Assembly: GCF_016728505.1 (NCBI RefSeq)
Contig: NZ_CP068159.1
Location: 1,178,001 to 1,242,000, forward strand
Direction: 5' to 3'
DNA length: 64,000 nucleotides
Origin: Corynebacterium riegelii
Lineage (GTDB): Bacteria > Actinomycetota > Actinomycetes > Mycobacteriales > Mycobacteriaceae
A program made the translations under genes and the position numbers. Below the pieces are notes generated by a model. That model made no database searches. It was not told the origin of the DNA and saw nothing but the letters and a program-made list of their open reading frames with translations. How positions within the stretch are numbered: the stretch's first letter is position 1; the number at the start of each line of letters is the position of its first letter. Positions 20,819 through 30,559 of the stretch are shown piece after piece.

Positions 20819-22450
20819 TTACAGCGGGATGTTTCCGTGCTTGCGAGCGGGACGGGCAACAACTTTGTCCTTGTACAGGCGCAAATTCGCGGCAATCGCA
20901 GCGCGGGTTTCACTCGGCAAAATCACCGCATCCACCAGCCCGCGCTCGGCCGCCTTATACGGGTTGAGCATCTCGTCTTCGTACTCGCGCTCAAAGCCCT
21001 TGATCAGCTGGGCAAGCTCCTCATCGCCCATGCCGGATTCCTTGGCCGCTGCGATGTCCTTGCGGTTGATGAAGCCCACGGCACCAGCCGCGCCCATCAC
21101 CGCAATCTGCGCGGTAGGCCACGCCAAGTTCACATCGGCGCCCAGGCCCTTCGACCCCATCACGCAGTACGCGCCGCCGTAGGCCTTACGCATGGTCACC
21201 GTGATCTTGGGCACGCTGGCCTCGCCGTAGGCGTAGAGCAGTTTTGCTCCACGACGCAAAATGCCATCGTGCTCCTGCGCCGAACCCGGCAAAAAGCCCG
21301 GGACATCTACCAGCATGACAATCGGGATGTTGAAGCTGTCGCAGGTGCGGACAAAACGCGCAGCCTTTTCCGCAGAGTCAATGTCCAGGCAGCCGGCCAG
21401 CACCATCGGCTGGTTGGCCACAAACCCAACCGCCTGGCCCTCGATGTGACCAAAAGCGGTGACCACGTTCTCGGCGCGCTGCTCCATGATCTCTAAGAAC
21501 TCGCCGTCATCCGTCAGCGCCGCGATGACCTCGCGCACCTCATAGGGCGAGTTCGCGGAATCCGGGATCAGGGAGTTCAGTTCCTTGTGGTCCTCGGTCT
21601 CTTCTGCCGGGAGTGCGAACGGCTGCGCACTCGTTGCGCGCTGGCGGCTATTAGACGGCAGGTATTCCAACAGCTCCGCCACCCAGTCCAGGGCGTCCTG
21701 ATCATTTTCCGCGACGTAGTGGCAGTTGCCCGCCTGCTGCATGTGAATCCATGCGCCGCCGAGCTCATCCTGCGTGATCTCCTCGCCCGTGACCGTCTTG
21801 ATCACGTCCGGGCCGGTGACAAACATCTTGGAGGTCTCGTTGACCATGACCACAAAATCCGTCAACGCGGGGGAGTAGGCGTTGCCGCCAGCGCAGGCGC
21901 CCATGATCACGGAAATCTGCGGCACCACACCAGAGGCCTCGACGTTGTAGCGGAAGGTCTTTGCAATCCAGTCCAGGGAGACGGCGCCATCCTGGATGCG
22001 TGCGCCGGCACCTTCGTACAGACCGATCAGCGGGCGGCCGGTGGTGACGGCAAGCTGCTGGATCTTGGTCATCTTCTCGCCGTAGACCTCACCGAGCGCG
22101 CCGCCGAAGACGGTGCCGTCCTGGGAGAAGATGCAGACTTCGCGGCCGTCGATGGTGCCGAATCCGGTGACGATGCCGTCCGTAACTGGACGTTTGGCCT
22201 GCATGCCGAACTCGTGCGTGCGGTGGCGGGCCAGCTGGTCGGTTTCTACAAATGAGCCTTCATCCAGCAGGTAGTCAAGGCGCTCACGTGCCGTCAGGCG
22301 GCCAGCTGCGCGTACTTTATCCAGCGGTTTTGTACCTACCGGCTCTTGAGCTTCGGCACGGCGCTGTAACAATTCCTCGTTTCTTTGCGACGTGGTTGGC
22401 AAAGGGGGCGGTTCCGGCAAAGTAGTTTTGCCTACAAAAGTATCTGGCAT
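20819..22450 (-). CDS. accD: Acyl-CoA carboxylase beta subunit (carboxyltransferase), DtsR1-like
   Basis: 543-residue carboxyltransferase that moves CO2 from carboxybiotin to acyl-CoA. The N-half carries [11 protein letters not shown] and the first oxyanion motif [15 protein letters not shown]. The C-half carries VDVPGFLPG and the second oxyanion motif [19 protein letters not shown]. Length equals C. glutamicum DtsR1. It is the first gene of an operon with fas, accE and accBC, so it probably supplies malonyl-CoA. TAGTAT (22457-22462) six bases before the ATG indicates a leaderless start, and a palindrome lies over the promoter. Divergent from acpS. Confidence 0.94.
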   Translation of the reverse strand: MPDTFVGKTTLPEPPPLPTTSQRNEELLQRRAEAQEPVGTKPLDKVRAAGRLTARERLDYLLDEGSFVETDQLARHRTHEFGMQAKRPVTDGIVTGFGTIDGREVCIFSQDGTVFGGALGEVYGEKMTKIQQLAVTTGRPLIGLYEGAGARIQDGAVSLDWIAKTFRYNVEASGVVPQISVIMGACAGGNAYSPALTDFVVMVNETSKMFVTGPDVIKTVTGEEITQDELGGAWIHMQQAGNCHYVAENDQDALDWVAELLEYLPSNSRQRATSAQPFALPAEETEDHKELNSLIPDSANSPYEVREVIAALTDDGEFLEIMEQRAENVVTAFGHIEGQAVGFVANQPMVLAGCLDIDSAEKAARFVRTCDSFNIPIVMLVDVPGFLPGSAQEHDGILRRGAKLLYAYGEASVPKITVTMRKAYGGAYCVMGSKGLGADVNLAWPTAQIAVMGAAGAVGFINRKDIAAAKESGMGDEELAQLIKGFEREYEDEMLNPYKAAERGLVDAVILPSETRAAIAANLRLYKDKVVARPARKHGNIPL

Positions 22451-22456
22451 ACGGGC

Positions 22457-22462
22457 ATACTA
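22457..22462 (-). promoter_or_regulatory. accD operon promoter -10 element
   Basis: Read on the minus strand, TAGTAT ends six bases before the accD ATG, the spacing of a leaderless corynebacterial promoter. The expected -35 region falls inside the nested palindrome at 22466-22494. Confidence 0.6.
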
Positions 22463-22465
22463 AAC

Positions 22466-22494
22466 CTACGGAACCGTAAGTTCCGAATCCGTAG
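22466..22494. promoter_or_regulatory. Nested palindrome, candidate operator between accD-fas operon and acpS
   Basis: Outer arms CTACGGA (22466-22472) and TCCGTAG (22488-22494) enclose a second perfect pair, CGGAAC (22469-22474) and GTTCCG (22480-22485), separated by five bases. The site covers the spacer and -35 position of the accD promoter and lies 57 bases before acpS. A TetR-type regulator of fatty acid synthesis (FasR in C. glutamicum) is the obvious candidate, but I did not compare it with a FasR motif. Confidence 0.65.
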
Positions 22495-22550
22495 CCAAAT
22501 TCACAGAAAAAGAGCAGCTTAATTTGAGCTTTGGAACCGAGTATTCAGGA

Positions 22551-22958
22551 ATGTTTTCAGTGCATATAGGGACCGACCTTGTCCATATCCCAACCTTTGC
22601 CACCCAGCTTGAGCAGCCAGGATCCACGTTTTCGCGTGTGTTTACGGACCGCGAACTGCGAACCTGTGCGGCAAAGGCAGACCGTTTTGCGTCACTTGCC
22701 GCACGGTGGGCCGCGAAGGAGGCGTACATCAAGGCGTGGTCGCAGAGTTTGTATGGCCAGCCGCCGGTTATTGCCGTTGATGAGGTGGACTTTGCGGAGA
22801 TCGAAGTGGTGGCGGATGCCTTTTCGCGCCCTGCAATTGAGCTGCACGGTGAGGTTGCTCGGTTGGGGCCCGTGGTTGCCAGCGTTTCTTTGAGTCATGA
22901 CGGCGATTACGCGACGGCCACCGTGTTAGTCGGCGGTGCCGGCGGGGGTGCTGGATGA
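22551..22958 (+). CDS. acpS: Holo-[acyl-carrier-protein] synthase
   Basis: Phosphopantetheinyl transferase of the AcpS type that activates the ACP domain of FAS-I. It has 135 residues from ATG 22551. Conserved blocks are the N-terminal GTDLVHIPTF with the metal Asp, FSRVFTDRE, and RWAAKEAYIKAW with the KEA metal/CoA motif. A TTG nine codons earlier is a less likely alternative. Head-to-head with accD and fas, with the shared palindrome between them, which suggests co-regulation of synthase and its activator. acpS next to fas is also the arrangement in mycobacteria. Confidence 0.93.
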   Translation: MFSVHIGTDLVHIPTFATQLEQPGSTFSRVFTDRELRTCAAKADRFASLAARWAAKEAYIKAWSQSLYGQPPVIAVDEVDFAEIEVVADAFSRPAIELHGEVARLGPVVASVSLSHDGDYATATVLVGGAGGGAG

Positions 22959-23017
22959 CTTCACTGAAAATGAATGCGAAATCTTTCAGCGTCCTGCGGT
23001 TTTGAAGTCCCATCCGT

Positions 23018-23033
23018 AACAAATCGATTTGTT
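23018..23033. promoter_or_regulatory. 16-bp perfect palindrome upstream of trpS
   Basis: AACAAATCGATTTGTT is a perfect palindrome 120 bases before trpS and 60 bases after acpS. It has no loop and no following T-run, so it fits a dimeric protein-binding site better than a terminator. The regulator is unknown. Confidence 0.4.
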
Positions 23034-23065
23034 TGCAATGGGGCTGGTGGGGCTCGTGGGGTTAG

Positions 23066-24160
<1,095 letters not shown>

Positions 24161-24298
24161 CCCGCGGCTAGCGCCGAAGCCAGCGCACGGCTCACACGCT
24201 GGCCGTCTGACCCGATCTACTTCGGCGTTTTCCTCTACGATCGTCCTTTGGCAAGAAACACGCCAGAAGAAACACGTCAAAGGATGGAAGGGACGCCG

Positions 24299-25384
24299 AT
24301 GGCAACATCGACATCGACGCGTAAGGAATACACCGACGAGTTCGGCATTGAGCGCGCCAAAAAGCAGGAGCACAACTCCAAGGTTGAAGAGATTGAGGAG
24401 AAGGCTCCGGCTGTTGGCCATGTGATGCGCATGCAGGAGCGTTTCGGCGCTGCTGGCGGTAACCAGTTCGCCGCGGGCATTACGTATTTCTCTGTGCTTG
24501 CGCTGTTTCCGCTGTTGATGCTGCTGTTTGCCGGTATGGGCTTTTTCTTAAACGCTCGTCCTGATTTGATGCAGGAAGTGCAGCGCCAGGTCACCGAGTC
24601 GATGGACGGTGACCTCGGGGAGATGGTCAATAGCCTGATCAGCACTGCTATTGATCAGCGTGGGGCCGTTGCTGGTGTTGGTTTGCTCACCACGTTGTGG
24701 TCTGGTTTGGGGTGGATGAACAACCTGCGCGTTGGTATTTCCGCAATGTGGAATTTGGACGCGGACGAGGGCGGCAACTTTGTTGTGAAGAAGTTGTGGG
24801 ATCTGGTTGGTCTTGTTGTGCTGATCGCCCTGTTCATCGTGGCGTTCGGTGTTACCGCCATTGGTACGTCTGGGTGGACGACGGATCTGATGGCCCACTT
24901 CGGCCTTGGTAATTTCCCGGGGTCGCGTTCTGTGGTGTGGCTGGTAGGCATCACGGTTGGCATTTTGGCCAACTTCATTGTGATGACGTGGATGATGATG
25001 TTCATGCCGCGCACCAAGGTTCCGGTGAAGTCTGGTTTGAAGGGCGCGCTGCTTGGCGCGGTCCTGTTTGAGCTGATTAAGCAGTTTGCAACGGTGATTA
25101 TTTCCTCGGCCACCGGTAACCCGGCTGGTGCGATCTTCGGCCCAATCATCGCGCTGATGGTTGTGCTGTACCTGATCTGGCGTGTGGTGCTCTACACCGC
25201 TGCGTGGACGGCTACCACGGAGGAGTCGCTGAAGGCCGCCCCAGCCCAGGTGCCGCCGCCGGCTGTGATCAATGTTCGTGCGGCTGCGGCAGATGCGCAG
25301 CGCAACAAGGCAAAGCCGAACCCTGTGGGTGCGGCACTCGGTGCTGTTGGTCAGCGCATTGTCGCGCCGTTCAACCGCAAGTAA
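24299..25384 (+). CDS. YihY/BrkB-family inner membrane protein
   Basis: 361-residue membrane protein with about six transmembrane segments between residues 60 and 310 and the family-typical FAAGITYFSVLALFPLLML stretch near residue 65. The C-terminal tail is Ala/Pro-rich and basic. Earlier called ribonuclease BN, the family's function is not settled. In C. glutamicum a YhjD-like gene also follows trpS (from memory). GGAAGGGA about 6 bases before the ATG at 24299 sets the start; upstream TTG and ATG codons have no ribosome site. Confidence 0.88.
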   Translation: MATSTSTRKEYTDEFGIERAKKQEHNSKVEEIEEKAPAVGHVMRMQERFGAAGGNQFAAGITYFSVLALFPLLMLLFAGMGFFLNARPDLMQEVQRQVTESMDGDLGEMVNSLISTAIDQRGAVAGVGLLTTLWSGLGWMNNLRVGISAMWNLDADEGGNFVVKKLWDLVGLVVLIALFIVAFGVTAIGTSGWTTDLMAHFGLGNFPGSRSVVWLVGITVGILANFIVMTWMMMFMPRTKVPVKSGLKGALLGAVLFELIKQFATVIISSATGNPAGAIFGPIIALMVVLYLIWRVVLYTAAWTATTEESLKAAPAQVPPPAVINVRAAAADAQRNKAKPNPVGAALGAVGQRIVAPFNRK

Positions 25385-25404
25385 CCGTAAGTAACCCCAA
25401 AGAA

Positions 25405-26652
25405 CTACCGGCGCTTGCGCTTGGCACCCAGGCGCAAGCTCAGCCACAGTGCGATCAGCGCAAGTAACAGCACCCCGCCCACGATCAGGATGGGCAGGCC
25501 GTACCCGCGATTCTCAGCAGAAACGCTCGGCGCCTCCAAGGCAGGTGTCGGGCTCGGGCTAGGGGTAGGCACAGCCGTGGTGGTGGCCTGTGAAAGGGGC
25601 TCAAGCTTATCGACGCCACCGCGCACCCCATACGCCGCATGCAACAACATCTGCGCCTGCTCCCACGCGCGGTGGTCCCAAGCCGTAGTATCCAAAACAA
25701 CCGCGACTAGCCTGCGGCCCTCGTGGTTCACGGCGCCGACGAAGGTGTGGTTCGCATCATCCGTGTAGCCGGTTTTGCCGCCGATGCCGTCCGGGTCGTT
25801 GAGGTAGAGCTTGTTGTCATTCCACAGCTGGAAGCCGGGCAGGTCGTCGAAGCCGGGGAAGTCGTAGGACTCCGTATCAGCAATCTTGGTGAAGACAGGG
25901 TTGGAAAACGCCTCACGGTAGGCCAGGCCCATGTCCCACGCAGAGGTGGACATGCCGGCTGCGTCCAGGCCGGAGTAGGAGGCGGCGCGCGTGTCCGTCA
26001 TCCCAAGCTTCGCCGCCAAGTCGTTGACCTTGCGCAGAGCTGCCGTATCCCCGCCAAGCGCCTGGGCGAGCGCGTGTGCGCAGTCGTTGCCGGAGTTGAG
26101 GATCAGGCCGTAGAGCAGGTCGCGCACGGTGTAGTCACCGCCAGCGCCAATGCCAGCGGCGGAACCTTCCTGGCCCGCGGACTCTGCGGATACCTCCACC
26201 TTGGCGTCTAGGTCCAACTCTTCAATCGCCACCAACGCAAGCAGCACCTTGATAATGCTGGCGGGGCGGTAGCGGCCGTGCGGGTCCTTCATCGCAACGA
26301 CCTCCCCGGAGTCGAGGTCCGCCACCAGCCACGCGGAGGCAACCACGTCTTCGGGAACCTTGTAACCGGCAGCGGCACTGACCCCGCACGGACCGTCGTA
26401 CGTCACCGGCAGTGCCGCAGGTGTTGTGGTGGCACGCTCTGACGTTGACACCGGCTCACGAGGTGCCGTTTCGTACGGGCAGTCGTCGGTGTCAGGCGCG
26501 TGTTCGCGGCTGGGTGGGATGAAATTTCCCGCCTCGTCGAAGTAGCCGGTGGTGGTGGGGGTTGGGGTTGTGGGGGTTTGCGCTGGCGTCGGCAAGCAGC
26601 CAAGGCTCACACAGCACACCGCGACTGCCAAGCTCAACCCCACACGCTTCAT
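25405..26652 (-). CDS. D-alanyl-D-alanine carboxypeptidase, class A low-mass PBP
   Basis: 415-residue exported peptidoglycan carboxypeptidase. The N-terminal signal peptide (residues 1-25) ends near a Cys (SLGCLPTP), so lipidation is possible but not certain. Peptidase S11 motifs are SxxK in PASIIKVLL (near residue 130), SGN in NSGNDCAHAL and KTG in GGKTGYTDD. One C-terminal transmembrane helix (about residues 385-407) followed by KRKRR anchors it. It trims stem peptides and so limits cross-linking. It directly follows the TRIC-like gene with no spacer. Confidence 0.92.
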   Translation of the reverse strand: MKRVGLSLAVAVCCVSLGCLPTPAQTPTTPTPTTTGYFDEAGNFIPPSREHAPDTDDCPYETAPREPVSTSERATTTPAALPVTYDGPCGVSAAAGYKVPEDVVASAWLVADLDSGEVVAMKDPHGRYRPASIIKVLLALVAIEELDLDAKVEVSAESAGQEGSAAGIGAGGDYTVRDLLYGLILNSGNDCAHALAQALGGDTAALRKVNDLAAKLGMTDTRAASYSGLDAAGMSTSAWDMGLAYREAFSNPVFTKIADTESYDFPGFDDLPGFQLWNDNKLYLNDPDGIGGKTGYTDDANHTFVGAVNHEGRRLVAVVLDTTAWDHRAWEQAQMLLHAAYGVRGGVDKLEPLSQATTTAVPTPSPSPTPALEAPSVSAENRGYGLPILIVGGVLLLALIALWLSLRLGAKRKRR

Positions 26653-27792
26653 CTAGTTGCCTTTCTTCTTGTAGCGGGCCACGAGGCGTTCGATGAGTTC
26701 GTCGGTCAACGCGTCGTCGGCAAGAATGATGTCCAGCATGTCAGCATGTGCAGCCGCAGCTTTCTCAGGGTCGGACTGGGCCGTCTCATCGTTGTAGGAG
26801 GTGCCGTCAAAGTCCATACCAACGCCGTCCAAGAGGCGCTCGCGGTCTTTCGGCTTCTTCTCCGCATCGATGTCAGTATCGATGTCTGCATCGACGTCAG
26901 CATCGATGGCGGGGAACTGGTTGGTGAACTCGTTGAGGAACTCGTCCGCAGCGCTGCGCACTTCCGCCCGGTTCTTGCCCTTGACCACCTCAGCTTCTAC
27001 ACGACGCTCCAACGCCTTCTCCATCTGCCGATGCCGCCATGCACGCAGCGCCTTCGGCTCCAGCTCACGAGCAACCGCACGCGAGCGGTTCTCCGCGCGG
27101 CGCGCAATCTGCGCAACCTGCGAAACGGTCGCATTGACGGTGGCGTTGATGGGGGCAAAATCCTTGTCTTGGCTCAGCTTCCATTTGCCGTAGTAGCCAA
27201 CAAGGAACAACGCGTAGCTGGCCAGCGGCCCCAATGCCATGCCGAGGGCGAGGAAGCCGGTTGCGTCGCCGACAATCAAAATCACTGCGCAGACCACGGC
27301 CGGAACCACGGTCGGCTGGTTGCCGCCGAACACGCTGGGCTCACGTCCCGTGACCACGTCGCGGATCATGCCGCCGCCGGTGGCGGTGAACACACCCATC
27401 ATGATTGTGGGCAGCACAGGCAAGTCGTAATAAATAGCCTTCGACGCGCCAGTTGCGGCCCACAGGGCGGAGATCATTGCGTCGCCGTGTGACTGCATGA
27501 CTTCCCAGGCACGGCCCTTGAAATATGTAAAGCGGGCGATCAGCGCGCCGGTGAACGCCAGGATCAAGTACTCCGGCTGGCTCATGGCGGCGACGGTGCC
27601 TTGGTTAATCAGCACGTCGCGCAGCATGCCGCCGCCGAGCGCCGACAGCATGGCGATGAAGAAAAAACCCACGATGTCATAGCCACGATGACGCGCAAGC
27701 GTGCCGCCGATAACGCCCATCAGCAGCACGCCGGAAACATCCATCCAGCGGTAGATGGAACTGATCAGCGGGTCTACCTGATCTACTGCCAC
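26653..27792 (-). CDS. TRIC-like (UPF0126) cation channel-family membrane protein with long cytoplasmic tail
   Basis: 379 residues. The first 200 hold the UPF0126 duplication of three helices, each half with a GGGMxRDV motif (GGGMLRDVL, GGGMIRDVV), found in trimeric intracellular cation channels of bacteria. The remaining 170 residues are hydrophilic and charged and include an Asp-rich repeat (about D-x-D-x-D-x-D over 14 residues) that most family members lack. The stop codon is directly followed by the carboxypeptidase ATG, and the upstream gene ends 4 bases before this start. Confidence 0.85.
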   Translation of the reverse strand: MAVDQVDPLISSIYRWMDVSGVLLMGVIGGTLARHRGYDIVGFFFIAMLSALGGGMLRDVLINQGTVAAMSQPEYLILAFTGALIARFTYFKGRAWEVMQSHGDAMISALWAATGASKAIYYDLPVLPTIMMGVFTATGGGMIRDVVTGREPSVFGGNQPTVVPAVVCAVILIVGDATGFLALGMALGPLASYALFLVGYYGKWKLSQDKDFAPINATVNATVSQVAQIARRAENRSRAVARELEPKALRAWRHRQMEKALERRVEAEVVKGKNRAEVRSAADEFLNEFTNQFPAIDADVDADIDTDIDAEKKPKDRERLLDGVGMDFDGTSYNDETAQSDPEKAAAAHADMLDIILADDALTDELIERLVARYKKKGN

Positions 27793-27796
27793 GGTG

Positions 27797-29035
27797 TTAG
27801 AACTTGGAGAAGCGCTTGATCAGCTGGTCTTCCATCTCGGTCCAGGCCTGTGCCTTATCCGTAAACGGCGGGGATGGCACATAGCCTGCGGCCTCGGTGG
27901 AGCCGAGCATGTATGCCAGGTAATCCTGCATACGCGGGTTGGCCAGCAGCAGGGAGTTCAACGAATCATCGTCAGCCCAGTCCGCTGCGTCTGCCAAAAG
28001 CTCGTAGGCCTTGCCCATCTGCTTGGTGTCTACTGCGTCCACGTTCTTGGCAATGTCCTCGCTCAGCCCGCTGAAGGAGTACGTGTTGTCCGGGTGGACC
28101 TCCACCTTCAGCTCACCAGCATTCGCCGCGGCAATAACGTCGGCCCAGGTAGATACGTTGGCCAAATCGTGGTCGTCGTGCTCCAGGATCCAACGGCCGA
28201 GGTGCTTCGGGGTGGGGAAGGAGAAAATCTCGCCGTACTTGCCCAAAAACACCGGCTTGCCAGCAAGGTAGGTGCGCAGCGTGTACACGGTCTTGCCTTG
28301 CACCGTGATCTTCACCGGGTCGATGCCTGCGCGGCCCCAGACGGAAGAGTCGTACGGATCAGCAGCTTGGAGCATCTCCTGCTTCTGGGCTTCGGCCTCC
28401 TTTGCGGCCGCTTCACGGGCTTCAGTTGCGGCAGCAATCGCCGTTGCGGCTGCGGACACAGCAGCAGCATCAAGGCTTTGCGTATCGACGACACGCACCA
28501 CCTCATCCAGCGACTCAACCACTGCTTCCCAATTCTTCAGCACCACGCGGCCCACACCGGACCATTCCTCCATGCCATTGTCGCCCGCGTAGTGGTCAGA
28601 GCCACGGTTGACGTTGTTCAAGATGGAGTGGGATGCGAAGAAGATCTCCGCCTGCTCCGCGCTGCCAACCTGTGCCAGCGAGCGCGAAATCTGGAACACG
28701 CGCGACAGCGCAGACACGTTGGCGTGGCTTGGGCGGCCAGCCAAAAAGTCCGGTGCGCCAACAATGTCGTAGTACTGCTTTTCCGTAGGAACCACGCGGG
28801 CGTCGCCCTGGGACTGGAATAGCGACCACTTCGGGTGGTCGCTCAAGTCATGCTTCGGCGTGGTCTGCAGGTACGTCAGCAGCTCCTCGGGGGAGTGGAA
28901 GGCGAGAACTGAGGTGTCGTCGCCCAAAAACGCCTGCCACTCGGTGCCCTTTTCTTTCCAGGTGGGTGCCCACAGCGTGTAGACATCCCCCTGAGGCAGG
29001 GACAATTTCACGGGAAGAATCGCGCGGGTGCTCAT
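27797..29035 (-). CDS. Conserved actinobacterial protein of unknown function
   Basis: 412 residues from the ATG at 29035, which matches a start of MSTRAILPVKLSLPQGDVY. It has no signal peptide or transmembrane helix. There is an Ala/Glu-rich, probably helical segment near residue 210 (many AAA and EA repeats). I recognise no catalytic motif. The gene ends 4 bases before the TRIC-like gene and is likely co-transcribed with it and the carboxypeptidase. A similar gene at this place in C. glutamicum is remembered but not verified. Confidence 0.75.
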   Translation of the reverse strand: MSTRAILPVKLSLPQGDVYTLWAPTWKEKGTEWQAFLGDDTSVLAFHSPEELLTYLQTTPKHDLSDHPKWSLFQSQGDARVVPTEKQYYDIVGAPDFLAGRPSHANVSALSRVFQISRSLAQVGSAEQAEIFFASHSILNNVNRGSDHYAGDNGMEEWSGVGRVVLKNWEAVVESLDEVVRVVDTQSLDAAAVSAAATAIAAATEAREAAAKEAEAQKQEMLQAADPYDSSVWGRAGIDPVKITVQGKTVYTLRTYLAGKPVFLGKYGEIFSFPTPKHLGRWILEHDDHDLANVSTWADVIAAANAGELKVEVHPDNTYSFSGLSEDIAKNVDAVDTKQMGKAYELLADAADWADDDSLNSLLLANPRMQDYLAYMLGSTEAAGYVPSPPFTDKAQAWTEMEDQLIKRFSKF

Positions 29036-29077
29036 GCACGCAGATGTTACCGGTCCAACCACCTATGTTTTCGCTTA

Positions 29078-30136
29078 CTACCCCGTGGGGCGCCAGAAGC
29101 CCATAAACGGCATACCGATATTGTCCGTGCGCACCGGGTTCATCTGTACCGGGCTGCCAGCTTCCACCATCATTCCGTCACCGGTGTACATGGCTACGTG
29201 GCCGGACCACACCACCAAATCACCCGGGGCGAGCTCCTCGTACGAGACCTGGCGGCCTACGCGTTGATCCACGGCAACTCGCGGAATCTCCACGCCCGCC
29301 TGGCGGTACGCCCAGGAGGTCAGTCCCGAGCAGTCGAACCCGCCGGGTGCAGACCCGCCCCAGCTGTAGGGGGTGCCAACCTGTGACTTTGCAAGTTCTG
29401 CCGCTGCGGCACCTGCGGCAGACGGTGCTCTGGCGGCGGGCGGTGCGCTGTAGGCCGCCGCGTGGTTGACCGCAGGAACCTCGCTGATCGACGCCGGCGT
29501 GGTTGCCCCCATCACATTTCCCGCATGACGCTCAAGCTGCGCCATCGCCTGCTGCACCGCGGAGCCTGAGCCGGGAACCACAACCGCTAGGGCGGCCTGG
29601 GTGTCCCTGGCAAGCTCTCCAGCAAGCGAGCCCAAGGCTGCTTCCAAACGGTCGAGCTCCTGCTTCGCGCGCTGCAATGCCTCTTTGATCAAGGTGACTA
29701 CGGCAAGGCCAACGCCAATTGGCCCAAGTACGGCGCTGGCGCCAAGGACCTTCACTCCTTTACTCACCACATCCATGGCAAGGCCGGTTAGCGTTGCCGC
29801 GGTTGCTGCGCACTGCAGGCTTGCGCGCGAAATCTTGTCACTAATCTGCCCGCGGAACGCCTCAAGCGCGCGCACCATCTCCACGTGCTTGCCGGGATCA
29901 GCGCCAACTAGCTGAGCGAGCGCGCCAAAGGCATCAAACCCGGGGATTTGAAAACCTGGCAGGGTAGGGATGAGCTCCGGCCTGCTCGCCAGAATCTGCA
30001 ATCCAGCGGCGACAGGATCCATCGCTGCGGCAGCGAATATGTCGCTTCTTTGCCACGGCAAAGACTTCGGTCCGGGGAGAAAGCCCGTCATCTCATATGC
30101 CAAGGTGCCGAGTGTGTCTAGCGTGTTCAAGCTCAT
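29078..30136 (-). CDS. NlpC/P60-domain peptidoglycan hydrolase
   Basis: 352 residues. The last 110 form an NlpC/P60 papain-like domain: FDCSGLTSWAYRQAG with the catalytic Cys near residue 268, and SGHVAMYTG with the catalytic His near 318. The first 230 residues are mostly helical and Ala-rich, with hydrophobic stretches near 130-160. There is no classical signal peptide, which is unusual for a wall hydrolase and, with the upstream small helical protein overlapping by four bases, hints at a type VII-like export route (inference). AGGAGG precedes the ATG. Confidence 0.87.
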   Translation of the reverse strand: MSLNTLDTLGTLAYEMTGFLPGPKSLPWQRSDIFAAAAMDPVAAGLQILASRPELIPTLPGFQIPGFDAFGALAQLVGADPGKHVEMVRALEAFRGQISDKISRASLQCAATAATLTGLAMDVVSKGVKVLGASAVLGPIGVGLAVVTLIKEALQRAKQELDRLEAALGSLAGELARDTQAALAVVVPGSGSAVQQAMAQLERHAGNVMGATTPASISEVPAVNHAAAYSAPPAARAPSAAGAAAAELAKSQVGTPYSWGGSAPGGFDCSGLTSWAYRQAGVEIPRVAVDQRVGRQVSYEELAPGDLVVWSGHVAMYTGDGMMVEAGSPVQMNPVRTDNIGMPFMGFWRPTG

Positions 30137-30414
30137 AGCAGTCCTCCTAATCCTTTGCTGGTGTTGCCATCGACGGTGTCAGCCGCGGTGACGGTCAGAT
30201 CCATGAACGCGGCAACACGACGGGCCTCATCGCGCACCTGTTGTGCGCGCGTCTCCGCAGCAGATGCGGCCGCCGCATATGCCTCATGAAAAGCGGTGAA
30301 GGGGTAGAAGGATGGAAAGGAGGTGCCGGGAAGTGGGTTAAGCGCTGCGGCATCAGCGCGAAGGGAATCGGTGTGTGAGGTAACAGTGTGTGAATCAAGT
30401 ACGAATGTGTCCAT
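30133..30414 (-). CDS. Small helical protein, possible EspC/WXG100-like type VII partner
   Basis: 93 residues, no signal peptide, predicted helix-loop-helix: residues 5-25 (TVTSHTDSLRADAAAL) and 40-80, with a Pro-rich turn between. The pattern resembles small ESX-associated proteins of the EspC group rather than classical WXG100, since no WXG is present. It overlaps the NlpC/P60 gene by four bases, so the two are made together. The assignment is tentative. Confidence 0.55.
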   Translation of the reverse strand: MDTFVLDSHTVTSHTDSLRADAAALNPLPGTSFPSFYPFTAFHEAYAAAASAAETRAQQVRDEARRVAAFMDLTVTAADTVDGNTSKGLGGLL

Positions 30415-30451
30415 GCCTATTTAGACCGACAAACTGGGTCCCCGGTTCCCT

Positions 30452-30479
30452 CGGCGCTGAAAAAAAATTTTCAGCGCCG
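30452..30479. repeat. Hairpin-forming inverted repeat between divergent genes
   Basis: Perfect 12-base arms CGGCGCTGAAAA (30452-30463) and TTTTCAGCGCCG (30468-30479) with a four-A loop. It lies in the divergent promoter region upstream of both 30414 and upp, so a terminator role would be unexpected. Confidence 0.8.
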
Positions 30480-30528
30480 GAGAATCGCACCGGAAAATCA
30501 CGCCGGAAAATCACGCCGGAAAATCACA
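30477..30528 (+). repeat. 13-bp tandem repeat, four units, upstream of upp
   Basis: Unit CCGGAAAATCACG at 30490 and 30503, with a variant copy at 30477 and a copy ending in A at 30516. It abuts the hairpin at 30452-30479 and ends about 30 bases before the upp start. Confidence 0.92.
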
Positions 30529-30559
30529 CAGGGAGGCAGCACGGCCTAGCATGGTGGCT

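Noticed and set aside
30374..30389. GlxR/CRP-like site TGTGAGGTAACAGTGT
   Set aside because: Only the left half fits TGTGA-N6-TCACA and the site lies inside the 30133-30414 coding region.
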